5,086 nucleotides of DNA, from assembly GCA_026713505.1 (NCBI GenBank), contig JAPOOH010000079.1:1-5086 (forward strand), read 5' to 3'. Position numbers and translations under genes: made by a program. Of this stretch, positions 1 to 5,086 are shown one piece after another; position 1 is the stretch's first letter; every line of letters begins with the position of its first letter. Under the pieces are notes generated by a model, which saw nothing but the letters and a program-made list of their open reading frames with translations, did no database searches and was not told the origin of the DNA. Source of the stretch: Chloroflexota bacterium. Lineage in GTDB: Bacteria; Chloroflexota; Dehalococcoidia; Lucifugimonadales; Australimonadaceae.

Positions 1-149
1 CGTTCAGGTGCGGGCGACCAACGCCAACGGGAATGGGGAGTGGTCGATGTCGGGTACGGGCGAGACCCGTAGGCAGGCCACGCCTACGCCGCGACCCACT
101 CCCACACCACGGCCCACGCCCACGCCGGTCAGGGGAAGCTGGGAATACA
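1..149 (+). repeat. Near-identical duplicated segment, copy A (partner 1117-1265)
   Basis: Bases 1-149 match 1117-1265 at 148 of 149 positions; the only difference is A109 versus G1225. The segment encodes the end of the fibronectin domain, the second Pro-Thr-Arg linker and the first residues (GSWEY) of the C-terminal domain. The match probably continues left of the window. At base 150 the two copies begin to diverge sharply, although the reading frame and spacing stay the same. Confidence 0.95.
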
Positions 150-550
150 ACTCAGTGGAAGGAAGAGTCGAGACCTACCACATCCGCTCCTGGGATACGA
201 CGATTCCGTCATATGCGGACCTCGTGTTGGTGTGCGACACGGGGGGTGCGAACAGCGGAGACTTCGACATCCTGCTCTGGTGGGATGGGGCTCCGGAGTC
301 TGACCTGGAAACGGCGGTCAACCTGATGTACACGTACAAGCTCAACCGCTTCAGGCAAGGCACGACCTATTTCTACTGGACGGGTGGCAAGAGCGAGATT
401 CACGTGGACCCCAGGGAGTTCTTGAACGAGATGCGCTCGAGCCCCAGCCTGGAACTGGGGCACGTGGGTGTAGACGACACCATCTTCGCGGTCACGTTCG
501 ACCTGACGGGGATAGAGTACGCGATCAGCAACCTGCCCTGCGTCAGCTAG
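2..550 (+). CDS. Fibronectin type III / Pro-Thr linker surface protein, 3' part only (upstream paralogue)
   Basis: The gene is open at the left edge, reading from base 2 (V-Q-V-R-A-T-N-A-N...), and ends at TAG 548-550. The visible part holds the end of a fibronectin type III domain (strand-like VQVRATNANGNGEW), a TPTPRPTPTPRP-type linker (about 80-127) and a 138-residue C-terminal domain beginning GSWEY at 134. That domain is 60% identical (83/138, hand alignment, no gaps) to the same domain of the complete neighbour at 695-1666. Both copies share two cysteines (CDT and the terminal PCVS), which could form a disulfide outside the cytoplasm. The GTG at 8 lies inside the fibronectin domain, so it is not the true start. 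If this copy is full length, its start would lie about 420 bases left of the window. By analogy it is an exported lipoprotein, but the signal peptide is not visible. Fibronectin type III domains usually mediate binding or spacing; the C-terminal domain is unrecognised. Confidence 0.85.
   Translation, partial: VQVRATNANGNGEWSMSGTGETRRQATPTPRPTPTPRPTPTPVRGSWEYNSVEGRVETYHIRSWDTTIPSYADLVLVCDTGGANSGDFDILLWWDGAPESDLETAVNLMYTYKLNRFRQGTTYFYWTGGKSEIHVDPREFLNEMRSSPSLELGHVGVDDTIFAVTFDLTGIEYAISNLPCVS
483..550 (+). repeat. Conserved 3' end of the duplicated genes, copy A (partner 1599-1666)
   Basis: Bases 483-550 match 1599-1666 at 65 of 68 positions (differences at 514, 520 and 523). They encode the last residues, from within FAVTFDLTG to PCVS, plus the stop codon. 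Similarity ends right after the stop codon. The segment is separated from the other conserved block by about 330 diverged bases. Confidence 0.93.
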
Positions 551-630
551 CTCTGCCTGGCTGCCGGGGCGGAGATTTCGAAGGGCTGAGGTCTCGGGTG
601 TAACATACGCCACACACAGGGTACTTAGTG

Positions 631-659
631 CGTGAGCGCCAGGCAGGCTGGCGCTCACG
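631..659 (+). terminator. Perfect 11-bp stem-loop between the lipoprotein genes, possible terminator
   Basis: CGTGAGCGCCA (631-641) pairs perfectly with TGGCGCTCACG (649-659) around the loop GGCAGGC. It starts 80 bases after the first gene's stop and ends 35 bases before the second gene's ATG. The following bases (660-670) are T-rich but not a clean T-run, so intrinsic termination for the upstream gene is plausible rather than certain. It could instead act as a leader structure or RNA-stabilising element for the second gene. Confidence 0.5.
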
Positions 660-683
660 TTCGTCTTCATCGATTCCATTGCC

Positions 684-688
684 GGGAG
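684..688 (+). promoter_or_regulatory. Ribosome binding site deciding the start at 695
   Basis: GGGAG lies six bases before ATG 695. No comparable purine-rich site precedes the alternative GTG at 632. Together with the signal peptide that begins at ATG 695, this fixes the start. Confidence 0.6.
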
Positions 689-694
689 TGGAAA

Positions 695-1666
695 ATGGTC
701 CGTTTGACATCCGTTGCAGCAATCCTGCTTTCCGTCGTGCTATTCGCGGCCTGTTCCAGCCCAACGCCCACGCCGACGGCAACGCCTGAGCCGACAGCGA
801 CGCCCATACCCACGGCAACGTTCACACCTACACCGACAGCTACTCCAACGCCTGAGCCGACAGCTACGCCTTCGCCAACGCCGACTCCGACGGCGACGCC
901 CGTACCGCCGCCCGGAGCCGCAGGAGCACCGACCGTGAGAACAGGTGGCGCGTCGACGTTGAGGGTGACGTGGGAAGAACCGGAGAGCGGTCTGCCCATC
1001 ACCGGCTACGACTATCGCTACCGCGCGGAGTCGAGGCCCTGGGTGGAGGTCATCGACATCGGTCTCGCGGAAACGGAAGCAACTCTCGTCGACCTCATGC
1101 CGGGCACCGTCTACCACGTTCAGGTGCGGGCGACCAACGCCAACGGGAATGGGGAGTGGTCGATGTCGGGTACGGGCGAGACCCGTAGGCAGGCCACGCC
1201 TACGCCGCGACCCACTCCCACACCGCGGCCCACGCCCACGCCGGTCAGGGGAAGCTGGGAATACACACCATTTGCTGGAGAGGCCGAGGTCTATAGTCTT
1301 CGTTCAGTGAACACGACGATTCCGCCGTATACGGATCTGTTGTTGTTGTGCGATACGGAGGGAATGGACAGCGGAGAGTTCGACATCCTGCTGTGGTGGG
1401 CAGGAGCTGAGGAATTCGAATTGGATACAGTGTCCACTATTGACTACACGTACAGTCTCGATGGGAGTCCGGGGCGGGTGACCTATTTCTACTGGTCGGG
1501 TGGCCGGATAGAGTCCCATGTAGACCCCAGGGCGTTGTTGAGCGAGATGCGCTCAAGGCGCACGCTGGACCTGGAGCACATAGGCGCAGACAACGCTGTC
1601 TTCGCGGTCACGTTCGACCTGACGGGGATGGAGTATGCAATCAGCAACCTGCCCTGCGTCAGCTAG
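695..1666 (+). CDS. Lipoprotein with Pro-Thr linkers, one fibronectin type III domain and an unrecognised C-terminal domain
   Basis: This is a 323-residue, probably membrane-anchored extracytoplasmic protein. Residues 1-19 form a signal peptide (MVRL, then a hydrophobic core AAILLSVVLFAA) ending at Cys20. The lipobox-like LFAAC has Phe at -3, which is less usual than Leu. Residues 23-73 are a Pro-Thr-Ala linker with occasional Glu. Residues about 76-165 are a fibronectin type III domain (LRVTWEEP, ITGYDYRYR, LMPGTVYHVQVRATN). Residues 168-183 are a second Pro-Thr-Arg linker, and 186-323 are a domain I do not recognise, with LLLCD, FDILLWW, TYFYW and a terminal PCVS. I chose ATG 695 over the in-frame GTG 632 because it gives a proper signal peptide and has GGGAG at 684-688; the longer form would place 21 polar residues, encoded partly by a hairpin, ahead of the signal. 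It is a tandem paralogue of the gene ending at 550. Binding or structural roles at the cell surface are plausible; no catalytic motif is seen. Confidence 0.88.
   Translation: MVRLTSVAAILLSVVLFAACSSPTPTPTATPEPTATPIPTATFTPTPTATPTPEPTATPSPTPTPTATPVPPPGAAGAPTVRTGGASTLRVTWEEPESGLPITGYDYRYRAESRPWVEVIDIGLAETEATLVDLMPGTVYHVQVRATNANGNGEWSMSGTGETRRQATPTPRPTPTPRPTPTPVRGSWEYTPFAGEAEVYSLRSVNTTIPPYTDLLLLCDTEGMDSGEFDILLWWAGAEEFELDTVSTIDYTYSLDGSPGRVTYFYWSGGRIESHVDPRALLSEMRSRRTLDLEHIGADNAVFAVTFDLTGMEYAISNLPCVS
761..913 (+). repeat. Low-complexity Pro-Thr coding repeat (linker)
   Basis: This tract of ACG/CCN-type codons encodes the 51-residue Pro-Thr-Ala linker just after the lipoprotein cysteine. It contains an internal direct repeat: 781-804 and 847-870 match at 23 of 24 bases (both encode TPEPTATP). 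Such linkers usually hold a binding domain away from the membrane or through the cell wall and are often O-glycosylated. The repeats could change length by slippage or recombination. Confidence 0.85.
1117..1265 (+). repeat. Near-identical duplicated segment, copy B (partner 1-149)
   Basis: This is the second copy of the fibronectin/linker segment, offset by exactly 1116 bp. It reflects tandem gene duplication, with either recent duplication or gene conversion keeping this part uniform. Confidence 0.95.
1599..1666 (+). repeat. Conserved 3' end of the duplicated genes, copy B (partner 483-550)
   Basis: This is the second copy of the conserved C-terminal coding end. The identity stops at TAG 1664-1666; the next eight bases lead directly into the stop codon of the convergent hydrolase gene. 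Confidence 0.93.
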
Positions 1667-1674
1667 CCCTCGGC

Positions 1675-2457
1675 CTATACCGAGAAGTCGAACGGGATGC
1701 CGGCGTCGGCGGTGAACTCGACGTTCGGGCCGTCGCCGAGCGTGCCCGCGCAGGCGTCCGCCATGAAGGCCGCGACCATGTCCCAGCCCTCCCGGCTCGC
1801 TGTCTCGCTGTAGTCCTTCGGGCGGGTGACGTTGAACCAGCCGTGTCCGACGCCTGCGAAGACACGGACCCGGGCGCGCTTGCCCTGCGCCTCCAGATCG
1901 CGCCGGAAGCGGACGATGTTCTCCATCGGCACGAGTTGGTCGTGCTCCGCGAAGCCCGCGAATATCGGTGCTTTCACGCGCGGAAGGACATCGTCCAGGG
2001 GCTCGATCCCCTCGTAGATGGGGACGTATTCCCGGGGGTAGATGCCGCCGTGGAAGAAGGCGATGGCGCTGACGTCGCGCCCCGCCCCCGCGTAGACCAT
2101 GGGCGTGCGTCCGCTCCAGCAGAAGCCGACGACGCCGACCTTGCTCCCGTCCACGAAATCGAGCCCGCGCATGAACGCGACCGCTTCGTCGATGTCGATC
2201 ACGGTCTGCTCGTCGGTGGGGTCGTAGCGGGACTCGGAGCGCTCGAGGGGGCCGCGGTCCCCTTCGTAGCGGTGGAAGAGGTCCGCGAGGCAGGCGACGT
2301 AGCCGTAGCCGGCCATGGTCCGGATGACGTTCCAGCTCTGCTCGACCGGCCCGTAGCGCTCGTGGCACATGACCATGAGAGGGAGTTGCTCGCTCGTGTC
2401 CGGGCGCGCATACCAGACGCGCATGCCGCTCTGCAGGACGTTCTCCGTTATCTCCAT
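1675..2457 (-). CDS. Dienelactone hydrolase family protein (alpha/beta-hydrolase)
   Basis: This is a 260-residue cytoplasmic enzyme of the dienelactone hydrolase family, which hydrolyses lactones or esters (classically dienelactone to maleylacetate in chloroaromatic breakdown). The family landmarks are present. Glu33 in CHERYG corresponds to the active-site Glu of characterised members. Cys113 in GFCWSGR is the nucleophile at the elbow. Asp173 in AEHDQLVP and His205 in GVGHGWFNV complete the triad. The start at 2457 is supported by GGAGGAG (2471-2465 on this strand) seven bases upstream. There is no signal peptide. Roughly the last 25 residues (CAGTLGDGPNVEFTADAG...) extend beyond the usual final helix. 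It is divergent from the Rieske oxygenase gene at 2610, which suggests a shared catabolic theme. The true substrate cannot be told: many family members are broad carboxylesterases, and no ring-cleavage dioxygenase is present here to supply a dienelactone. Confidence 0.9.
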   Translation of the reverse strand: MEITENVLQSGMRVWYARPDTSEQLPLMVMCHERYGPVEQSWNVIRTMAGYGYVACLADLFHRYEGDRGPLERSESRYDPTDEQTVIDIDEAVAFMRGLDFVDGSKVGVVGFCWSGRTPMVYAGAGRDVSAIAFFHGGIYPREYVPIYEGIEPLDDVLPRVKAPIFAGFAEHDQLVPMENIVRFRRDLEAQGKRARVRVFAGVGHGWFNVTRPKDYSETASREGWDMVAAFMADACAGTLGDGPNVEFTADAGIPFDFSV

Positions 2458-2489
2458 GCTGACGCTCCTCCGCTGTTGTGTGCCGTGCG

Positions 2490-2495
2490 ACTATA
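2490..2495 (-). promoter_or_regulatory. Candidate -10 box for the dienelactone hydrolase gene
   Basis: TATAGT on the minus strand (2495 to 2490) matches five of six bases of TATAAT. It lies 32 bases before the ATG at 2457 and is followed by a GC-rich stretch. No good -35 hexamer is found at 17 bases upstream (GTGCGC), so this rests on the -10 match and position. Confidence 0.35.
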
Positions 2496-2547
2496 CGCCA
2501 GCGGGGCAGGAGGCGCACTGTGCGGTGCGCAGCCTTGCGCTATGTCG

Positions 2548-2553
2548 TATGCT
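2548..2553 (+). promoter_or_regulatory. Candidate -10 box for the first Rieske oxygenase gene
   Basis: TATGCT sits within CGTATGCTGCGCCTGCA (2546-2562), which matches 14 of 17 bases with TGTATGATGCGCCCGCA (4012-4028) upstream of the second oxygenase. It lies 56 bases before ATG 2610. No clear -35 box is seen. The shared context, rather than the hexamer alone, is the evidence. Confidence 0.35.
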
Positions 2554-2609
2554 GCGCCTGCAGGATTATGTGCGAGTACAAGCCTCGCTGAGCGTCACAG
2601 GAGGACGGC

Positions 2610-3977
2610 ATGCTCTCTGCTGAGAACACGGACCTGCTCTGCCGCGTTGGCCGCGGCACCGCTATGGGCGATCTGATGCGGCAGTACTGGCTCCCGGTCG
2701 GCTATTCGTGGGAGTACGAGGCGGAGGGACAGCCGCAGCGCGTGCGCGTGCTGGGCGAGGACCTCGTCGTGTGGCGCTCGCTGGACGGGACGCCCGCATT
2801 CACGCAGGCGAATTGCCCGCACCGGGGCGCGGGCTTCTTCTACGGGCGCACCGAGGAGGAAGGGCTCCGCTGCGCGTACCACGGCTGGAAGTTCGACGCG
2901 GACGGGCAGTGCGTCGACATGCCGAACGAGCCCGCGGAGAGCGTCTTCAAGCAGAAGGTGAAGATCACCGCGTACAAGGGCGCGGACTACGGCGGGGTCA
3001 CGTGGATATACATGGGCCCCAACCAGGACAACCCGCCCGGCGTCCCGCAGTTCGAGTGGGGACAGATACCGCCGGAGAACGTGAGCCACGCACAGAAGAT
3101 CATGTACGAGTGCAACTGGATGCAGGCGCTCGAGGGTGAGTTGGACTCGACGCACGTGTACTTTCTGCACCGGCGGCTGAACGTGGAGGACTCGCCGCGC
3201 TTCGGCCTCTACCACAACGACCAGCGCGCGCTGTTCCACATCTCGGAGAAGCCCTACGGCTTCACCTACGGGGCGGAGCGCCACGAGTTGGACGGCAACG
3301 TCTACTGGCGCACCACGCAGTTCATCTTTCCCATCTACGGGATGTTCCCCGCGCAGGACGGCGTCGTGCCGCTGTCGATCTACGTGCCGGTGGACGACTA
3401 CCACACCTTGCACATGGGAGTGTGGTGGAAGCCCGCCGGCGAGATGCCGGGCAGCGGCAAGCCGCATTCGGCGCTGGCGGAGGAGCCCGGAGCGCTCGTG
3501 CCGGGCGTCGGGCCGATGAAGTCCGAGCAGCATGGCCGCTTCTTCGCGAAGTGGTGGCCGCAGGCCGCGCCGGACAGCGACTTCCTGATGGATCAGACGG
3601 CGAAGCAGCGCAACGCGACGGGCATTCCCACCGTGCGGCTGCAGGACTCGGCGGTCATCCACAGCATGGGCCGGATCATGGACCGGACGCGCGAGCACCT
3701 GGGTACGACGGACGTGAGCATCATCCGCGCGCGGCGCATGCTGCTCCGGGCAGCGACCCAGCTGCGCGAGGACGGGACTCCGCCTCCGGCGTCCGAGCAC
3801 CCGGAGTACTACAACGTCCGCTCATGCGCGACCATCCTGCCGCCCGGAGCGGAATGGGAGGCGGAGCTGGCCGACTGGCACAACTGCCGGACGACGGAGT
3901 TCCCCCGCAAGCTCGCCGACGTGGAGCGAGCGTTCGAGGAGCGGACGCTCCCCAGCTCGCCGTCGTACCGCCGCTAG
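2610..3977 (+). CDS. Rieske non-haem iron oxygenase, alpha (catalytic) subunit, phthalate 4,5-dioxygenase-like
   Basis: This 455-residue cytoplasmic oxygenase would use O2 and electrons from a partner reductase to hydroxylate or demethylate an aromatic or cyclic substrate. The N-terminal Rieske domain (about 25-140) has Cys69-Pro-His71 and Cys88-Ala-Tyr-His91, the CxH-16-CxxH spacing that binds [2Fe-2S]. The catalytic domain has NWMQALEGELDSTHVYFLH: Asp179 would carry electrons between subunits, and His182 and His187 bind the mononuclear iron. Asp346 in LQDSAV is the likely carboxylate ligand. Length and motifs such as SMGRIMDRTREHLG fit homo-oligomeric phthalate-dioxygenase-type alpha subunits rather than the alpha-beta type. 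AGGAGG at 2599-2604, five bases before ATG 2610, supports the start. The next gene is a second Rieske oxygenase, and a hydrolase is divergent upstream. No reductase or ferredoxin gene is visible. The substrate cannot be predicted. Confidence 0.93.
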   Translation: MLSAENTDLLCRVGRGTAMGDLMRQYWLPVGYSWEYEAEGQPQRVRVLGEDLVVWRSLDGTPAFTQANCPHRGAGFFYGRTEEEGLRCAYHGWKFDADGQCVDMPNEPAESVFKQKVKITAYKGADYGGVTWIYMGPNQDNPPGVPQFEWGQIPPENVSHAQKIMYECNWMQALEGELDSTHVYFLHRRLNVEDSPRFGLYHNDQRALFHISEKPYGFTYGAERHELDGNVYWRTTQFIFPIYGMFPAQDGVVPLSIYVPVDDYHTLHMGVWWKPAGEMPGSGKPHSALAEEPGALVPGVGPMKSEQHGRFFAKWWPQAAPDSDFLMDQTAKQRNATGIPTVRLQDSAVIHSMGRIMDRTREHLGTTDVSIIRARRMLLRAATQLREDGTPPPASEHPEYYNVRSCATILPPGAEWEAELADWHNCRTTEFPRKLADVERAFEERTLPSSPSYRR

Positions 3978-4013
3978 AGGCGCGACGCCTAGCGGGGCGT
4001 GTGCGGGCGGCTG

Positions 4014-4019
4014 TATGAT
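4014..4019 (+). promoter_or_regulatory. Candidate -10 box for the second Rieske oxygenase gene
   Basis: TATGAT matches five of six bases of TATAAT and lies 43 bases before ATG 4063. Its surroundings (4012-4028) resemble the sequence upstream of the first oxygenase at 14 of 17 bases. No -35 box is convincing. If real, the second oxygenase has its own promoter despite lying only 85 bases behind the first. Confidence 0.4.
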
Positions 4020-4062
4020 GCGCCCGCAATCGAGCATGTGACAGAGCCGCAAGGAGGAAGAG

Positions 4063-5086
4063 ATGCTGACGCAGGATGCAAACGACCGCTACACGCGAGT
4101 CGGCCCCGGCACCCCCACCGGCGAGTTGATGCGCCGCTACTGGCACCCCATCGCCGCTGTCTCCCAGATGAACGACAAGTGGACGATGAAGGTGCGCCTG
4201 CTGGGCGAGGACCTCATCCTCTACAAGGACCGCTCCGGCACCTTCGGCCTCATGGAGCCGCACTGCGCCCACCGGCGCATGAACATGATCTACGGCATCC
4301 CTGAGGAGCACGGCCTGCGCTGTCCATACCACGGCTGGCTGTACGACGAGACGGGCCAGTGCACGGAGCAGCCGTACGAGGAGACGGAGGACCCGGAGGC
4401 ACGCTTCAAGGACAAGATCCAGATGAAGGCGTACCCGGTGGAGCAGAAGGCAGGGCTGTTGTTCGCCTACCTCGGCCCCGCTCCCGCGCCGCTGGTGCCG
4501 AACTGGGACGTCTTCGCGATAGACGACGTCATCCGGGACATCGGGGTGGCTGTGCTGCCGTGCAACTGGCTGCAGTGCCAGGAGAACTCGCTGGACCCGG
4601 TGCACCTGGAGTGGCTGCACGGCTACTGGTCCAACTTCATCTCCGAGATGCGGGACGAGCCGGAGCGGAGGAAGACGATCCGCCGCCACGAGAAGATCGC
4701 ATTCACGGAATACGAGTACGGCATCTACAAACGGCGCGTCATGCAGGGCGGATCCGAAGAGGACACCTCCTGGCGTGAGGGCCACCCCATCATCTTCCCG
4801 TACTACCTGCGCCAGGGCGGCGACGGATTCGACCGCAACAAGTGGGGTATGACCGGCCCCGCGGTGCAGATACGCGTTCCCATAGACGACACGAACACGG
4901 CGCACTGGTGGGTGATGTGCCATCAGAAGGAAACCGACGCGCCCGAACAGGCCGCGGAGGAGATCCCCTTCTTCCAACCGCCCGTCATCCAACTCGACGA
5001 GAACGACCAGCCGCAGTACCTGATCCTGGACAGCAACTCGGCGCAGGACCTCGCGGCGTGGGTCACTCAGGGCGACATAGCTGACC
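4063..5086 (+). CDS. Second Rieske non-haem iron oxygenase alpha subunit, 3' end beyond window
   Basis: The reading frame is open from ATG 4063 to the window end (341 codons visible). AAGGAGG at 4051-4057, five bases upstream, supports the start. The Rieske cluster ligands are Cys68-Ala-His70 and Cys87-Pro-Tyr-His90, again CxH-16-CxxH. The iron site is in NWLQCQENSLDPVHLEWLH: Asp178 bridging, His181 and His186 ligands. Asp329 in AQDLAAW is the likely third ligand, aligning with Asp346 of the upstream oxygenase. The two proteins are clear but distant paralogues: 15 of the first 29 residues are identical without a gap (shared RVG.GT, LMR.YW). They differ around the cluster (CAHRRMNM versus CPHRGAGF) and in the substrate-binding half, so different substrates or steps are likely. 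Characterised members need an NAD(P)H-dependent reductase; a partner may lie downstream. By comparison with the first copy, perhaps 80-110 residues are missing. Confidence 0.92.
   Translation, partial: MLTQDANDRYTRVGPGTPTGELMRRYWHPIAAVSQMNDKWTMKVRLLGEDLILYKDRSGTFGLMEPHCAHRRMNMIYGIPEEHGLRCPYHGWLYDETGQCTEQPYEETEDPEARFKDKIQMKAYPVEQKAGLLFAYLGPAPAPLVPNWDVFAIDDVIRDIGVAVLPCNWLQCQENSLDPVHLEWLHGYWSNFISEMRDEPERRKTIRRHEKIAFTEYEYGIYKRRVMQGGSEEDTSWREGHPIIFPYYLRQGGDGFDRNKWGMTGPAVQIRVPIDDTNTAHWWVMCHQKETDAPEQAAEEIPFFQPPVIQLDENDQPQYLILDSNSAQDLAAWVTQGDIAD

Noticed and set aside
80..127. CRISPR-like or tandem-array reading of the repeated CCCACTCCCAC/CCCACGCCCAC units
   Set aside because: The units are in-frame Pro-Thr-Arg codons of a protein linker with no unique spacers.
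632..694. Upstream GTG start giving a 344-residue lipoprotein precursor
   Set aside because: It adds 21 polar residues before the signal peptide, overlaps a perfect hairpin and lacks a ribosome binding site; ATG 695 has both a site and a correct signal peptide.
1553..2518. Minus-strand 321-codon and plus-strand 277-codon (1843-2676) frames over the hydrolase
   Set aside because: Both are alternative frames of the dienelactone hydrolase gene, which alone shows catalytic motifs and a ribosome binding site.
2595..3800. Long antisense reading frame (401 codons) across the first Rieske gene
   Set aside because: It is Arg/His/Leu/Val-rich low-complexity sequence typical of a shadow frame in high-GC coding DNA, while the opposite strand encodes an intact Rieske enzyme.
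3972..3994. Hairpin overlapping the stop of the first Rieske gene (CGCTAG with CTAGCG, plus GCG with CGC around a CGA loop, 2-base bulge)
   Set aside because: The stem is interrupted, the loop is tight and no T-run follows, so it does not qualify as an intrinsic terminator; chance pairing in GC-rich DNA is likely.
3721..4992. Long antisense reading frame (423 codons) across both Rieske genes
   Set aside because: It spans two genuine genes and their spacer, has no recognisable domain and has a biased shadow composition.

Overview
This is a high-GC bacterial window with five protein genes, two of them cut by the window edges. It has no RNA gene, mobile element or CRISPR array that I can see. 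Long Pro-Thr linkers behind a lipoprotein signal, Shine-Dalgarno-led starts, a dienelactone hydrolase and two adjacent Rieske oxygenases together suggest an oxidative heterotroph. The combination resembles Chloroflexota such as the SAR202 / Dehalococcoidia-related lineages, known for many Rieske oxygenase paralogues and for PT-rich surface lipoproteins. This taxonomic reading is inference from gene style, not a search result.

Left third (1-1666, + strand): two tandem paralogues encode exported proteins. The first is only a 3' end (to 550). The second is complete (695-1666): lipoprotein signal peptide, Pro-Thr linker, fibronectin type III domain, second Pro-Thr-Arg linker and a 138-residue C-terminal domain I do not recognise. 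The copies align without a gap at an offset of exactly 1116 bp. They are almost identical over the fibronectin/linker region and the last 68 bp, but strongly diverged between. A perfect 11-bp hairpin lies between the two genes.

Middle (1675-2457, - strand): an alpha/beta-hydrolase of the dienelactone hydrolase family with an intact Cys-Asp-His triad. It converges on the lipoprotein gene with only 8 bp between stop codons.

Right half (2610-5086, + strand): two distinct Rieske non-haem iron oxygenase alpha subunits, the second cut off by the window end. Both keep the Rieske [2Fe-2S] ligands and the mononuclear-iron 2-His-carboxylate residues. They look like homo-oligomeric phthalate-4,5-dioxygenase-type oxygenases that need a separate reductase, which is not in this window. 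The hydrolase is divergent from the first oxygenase. All three catabolic genes have a TATRNT-like -10 candidate followed by a GC-rich stretch upstream. A plausible but unproven theme is oxidation of aromatic or cyclic substrates by the oxygenases and hydrolysis of a lactone or ester product by the hydrolase.

Nothing here establishes a wholly new system. The most distinctive signal is the conserved-divergent-conserved mosaic of the two lipoprotein paralogues; the shared promoter-like motif of the oxygenase genes is second.
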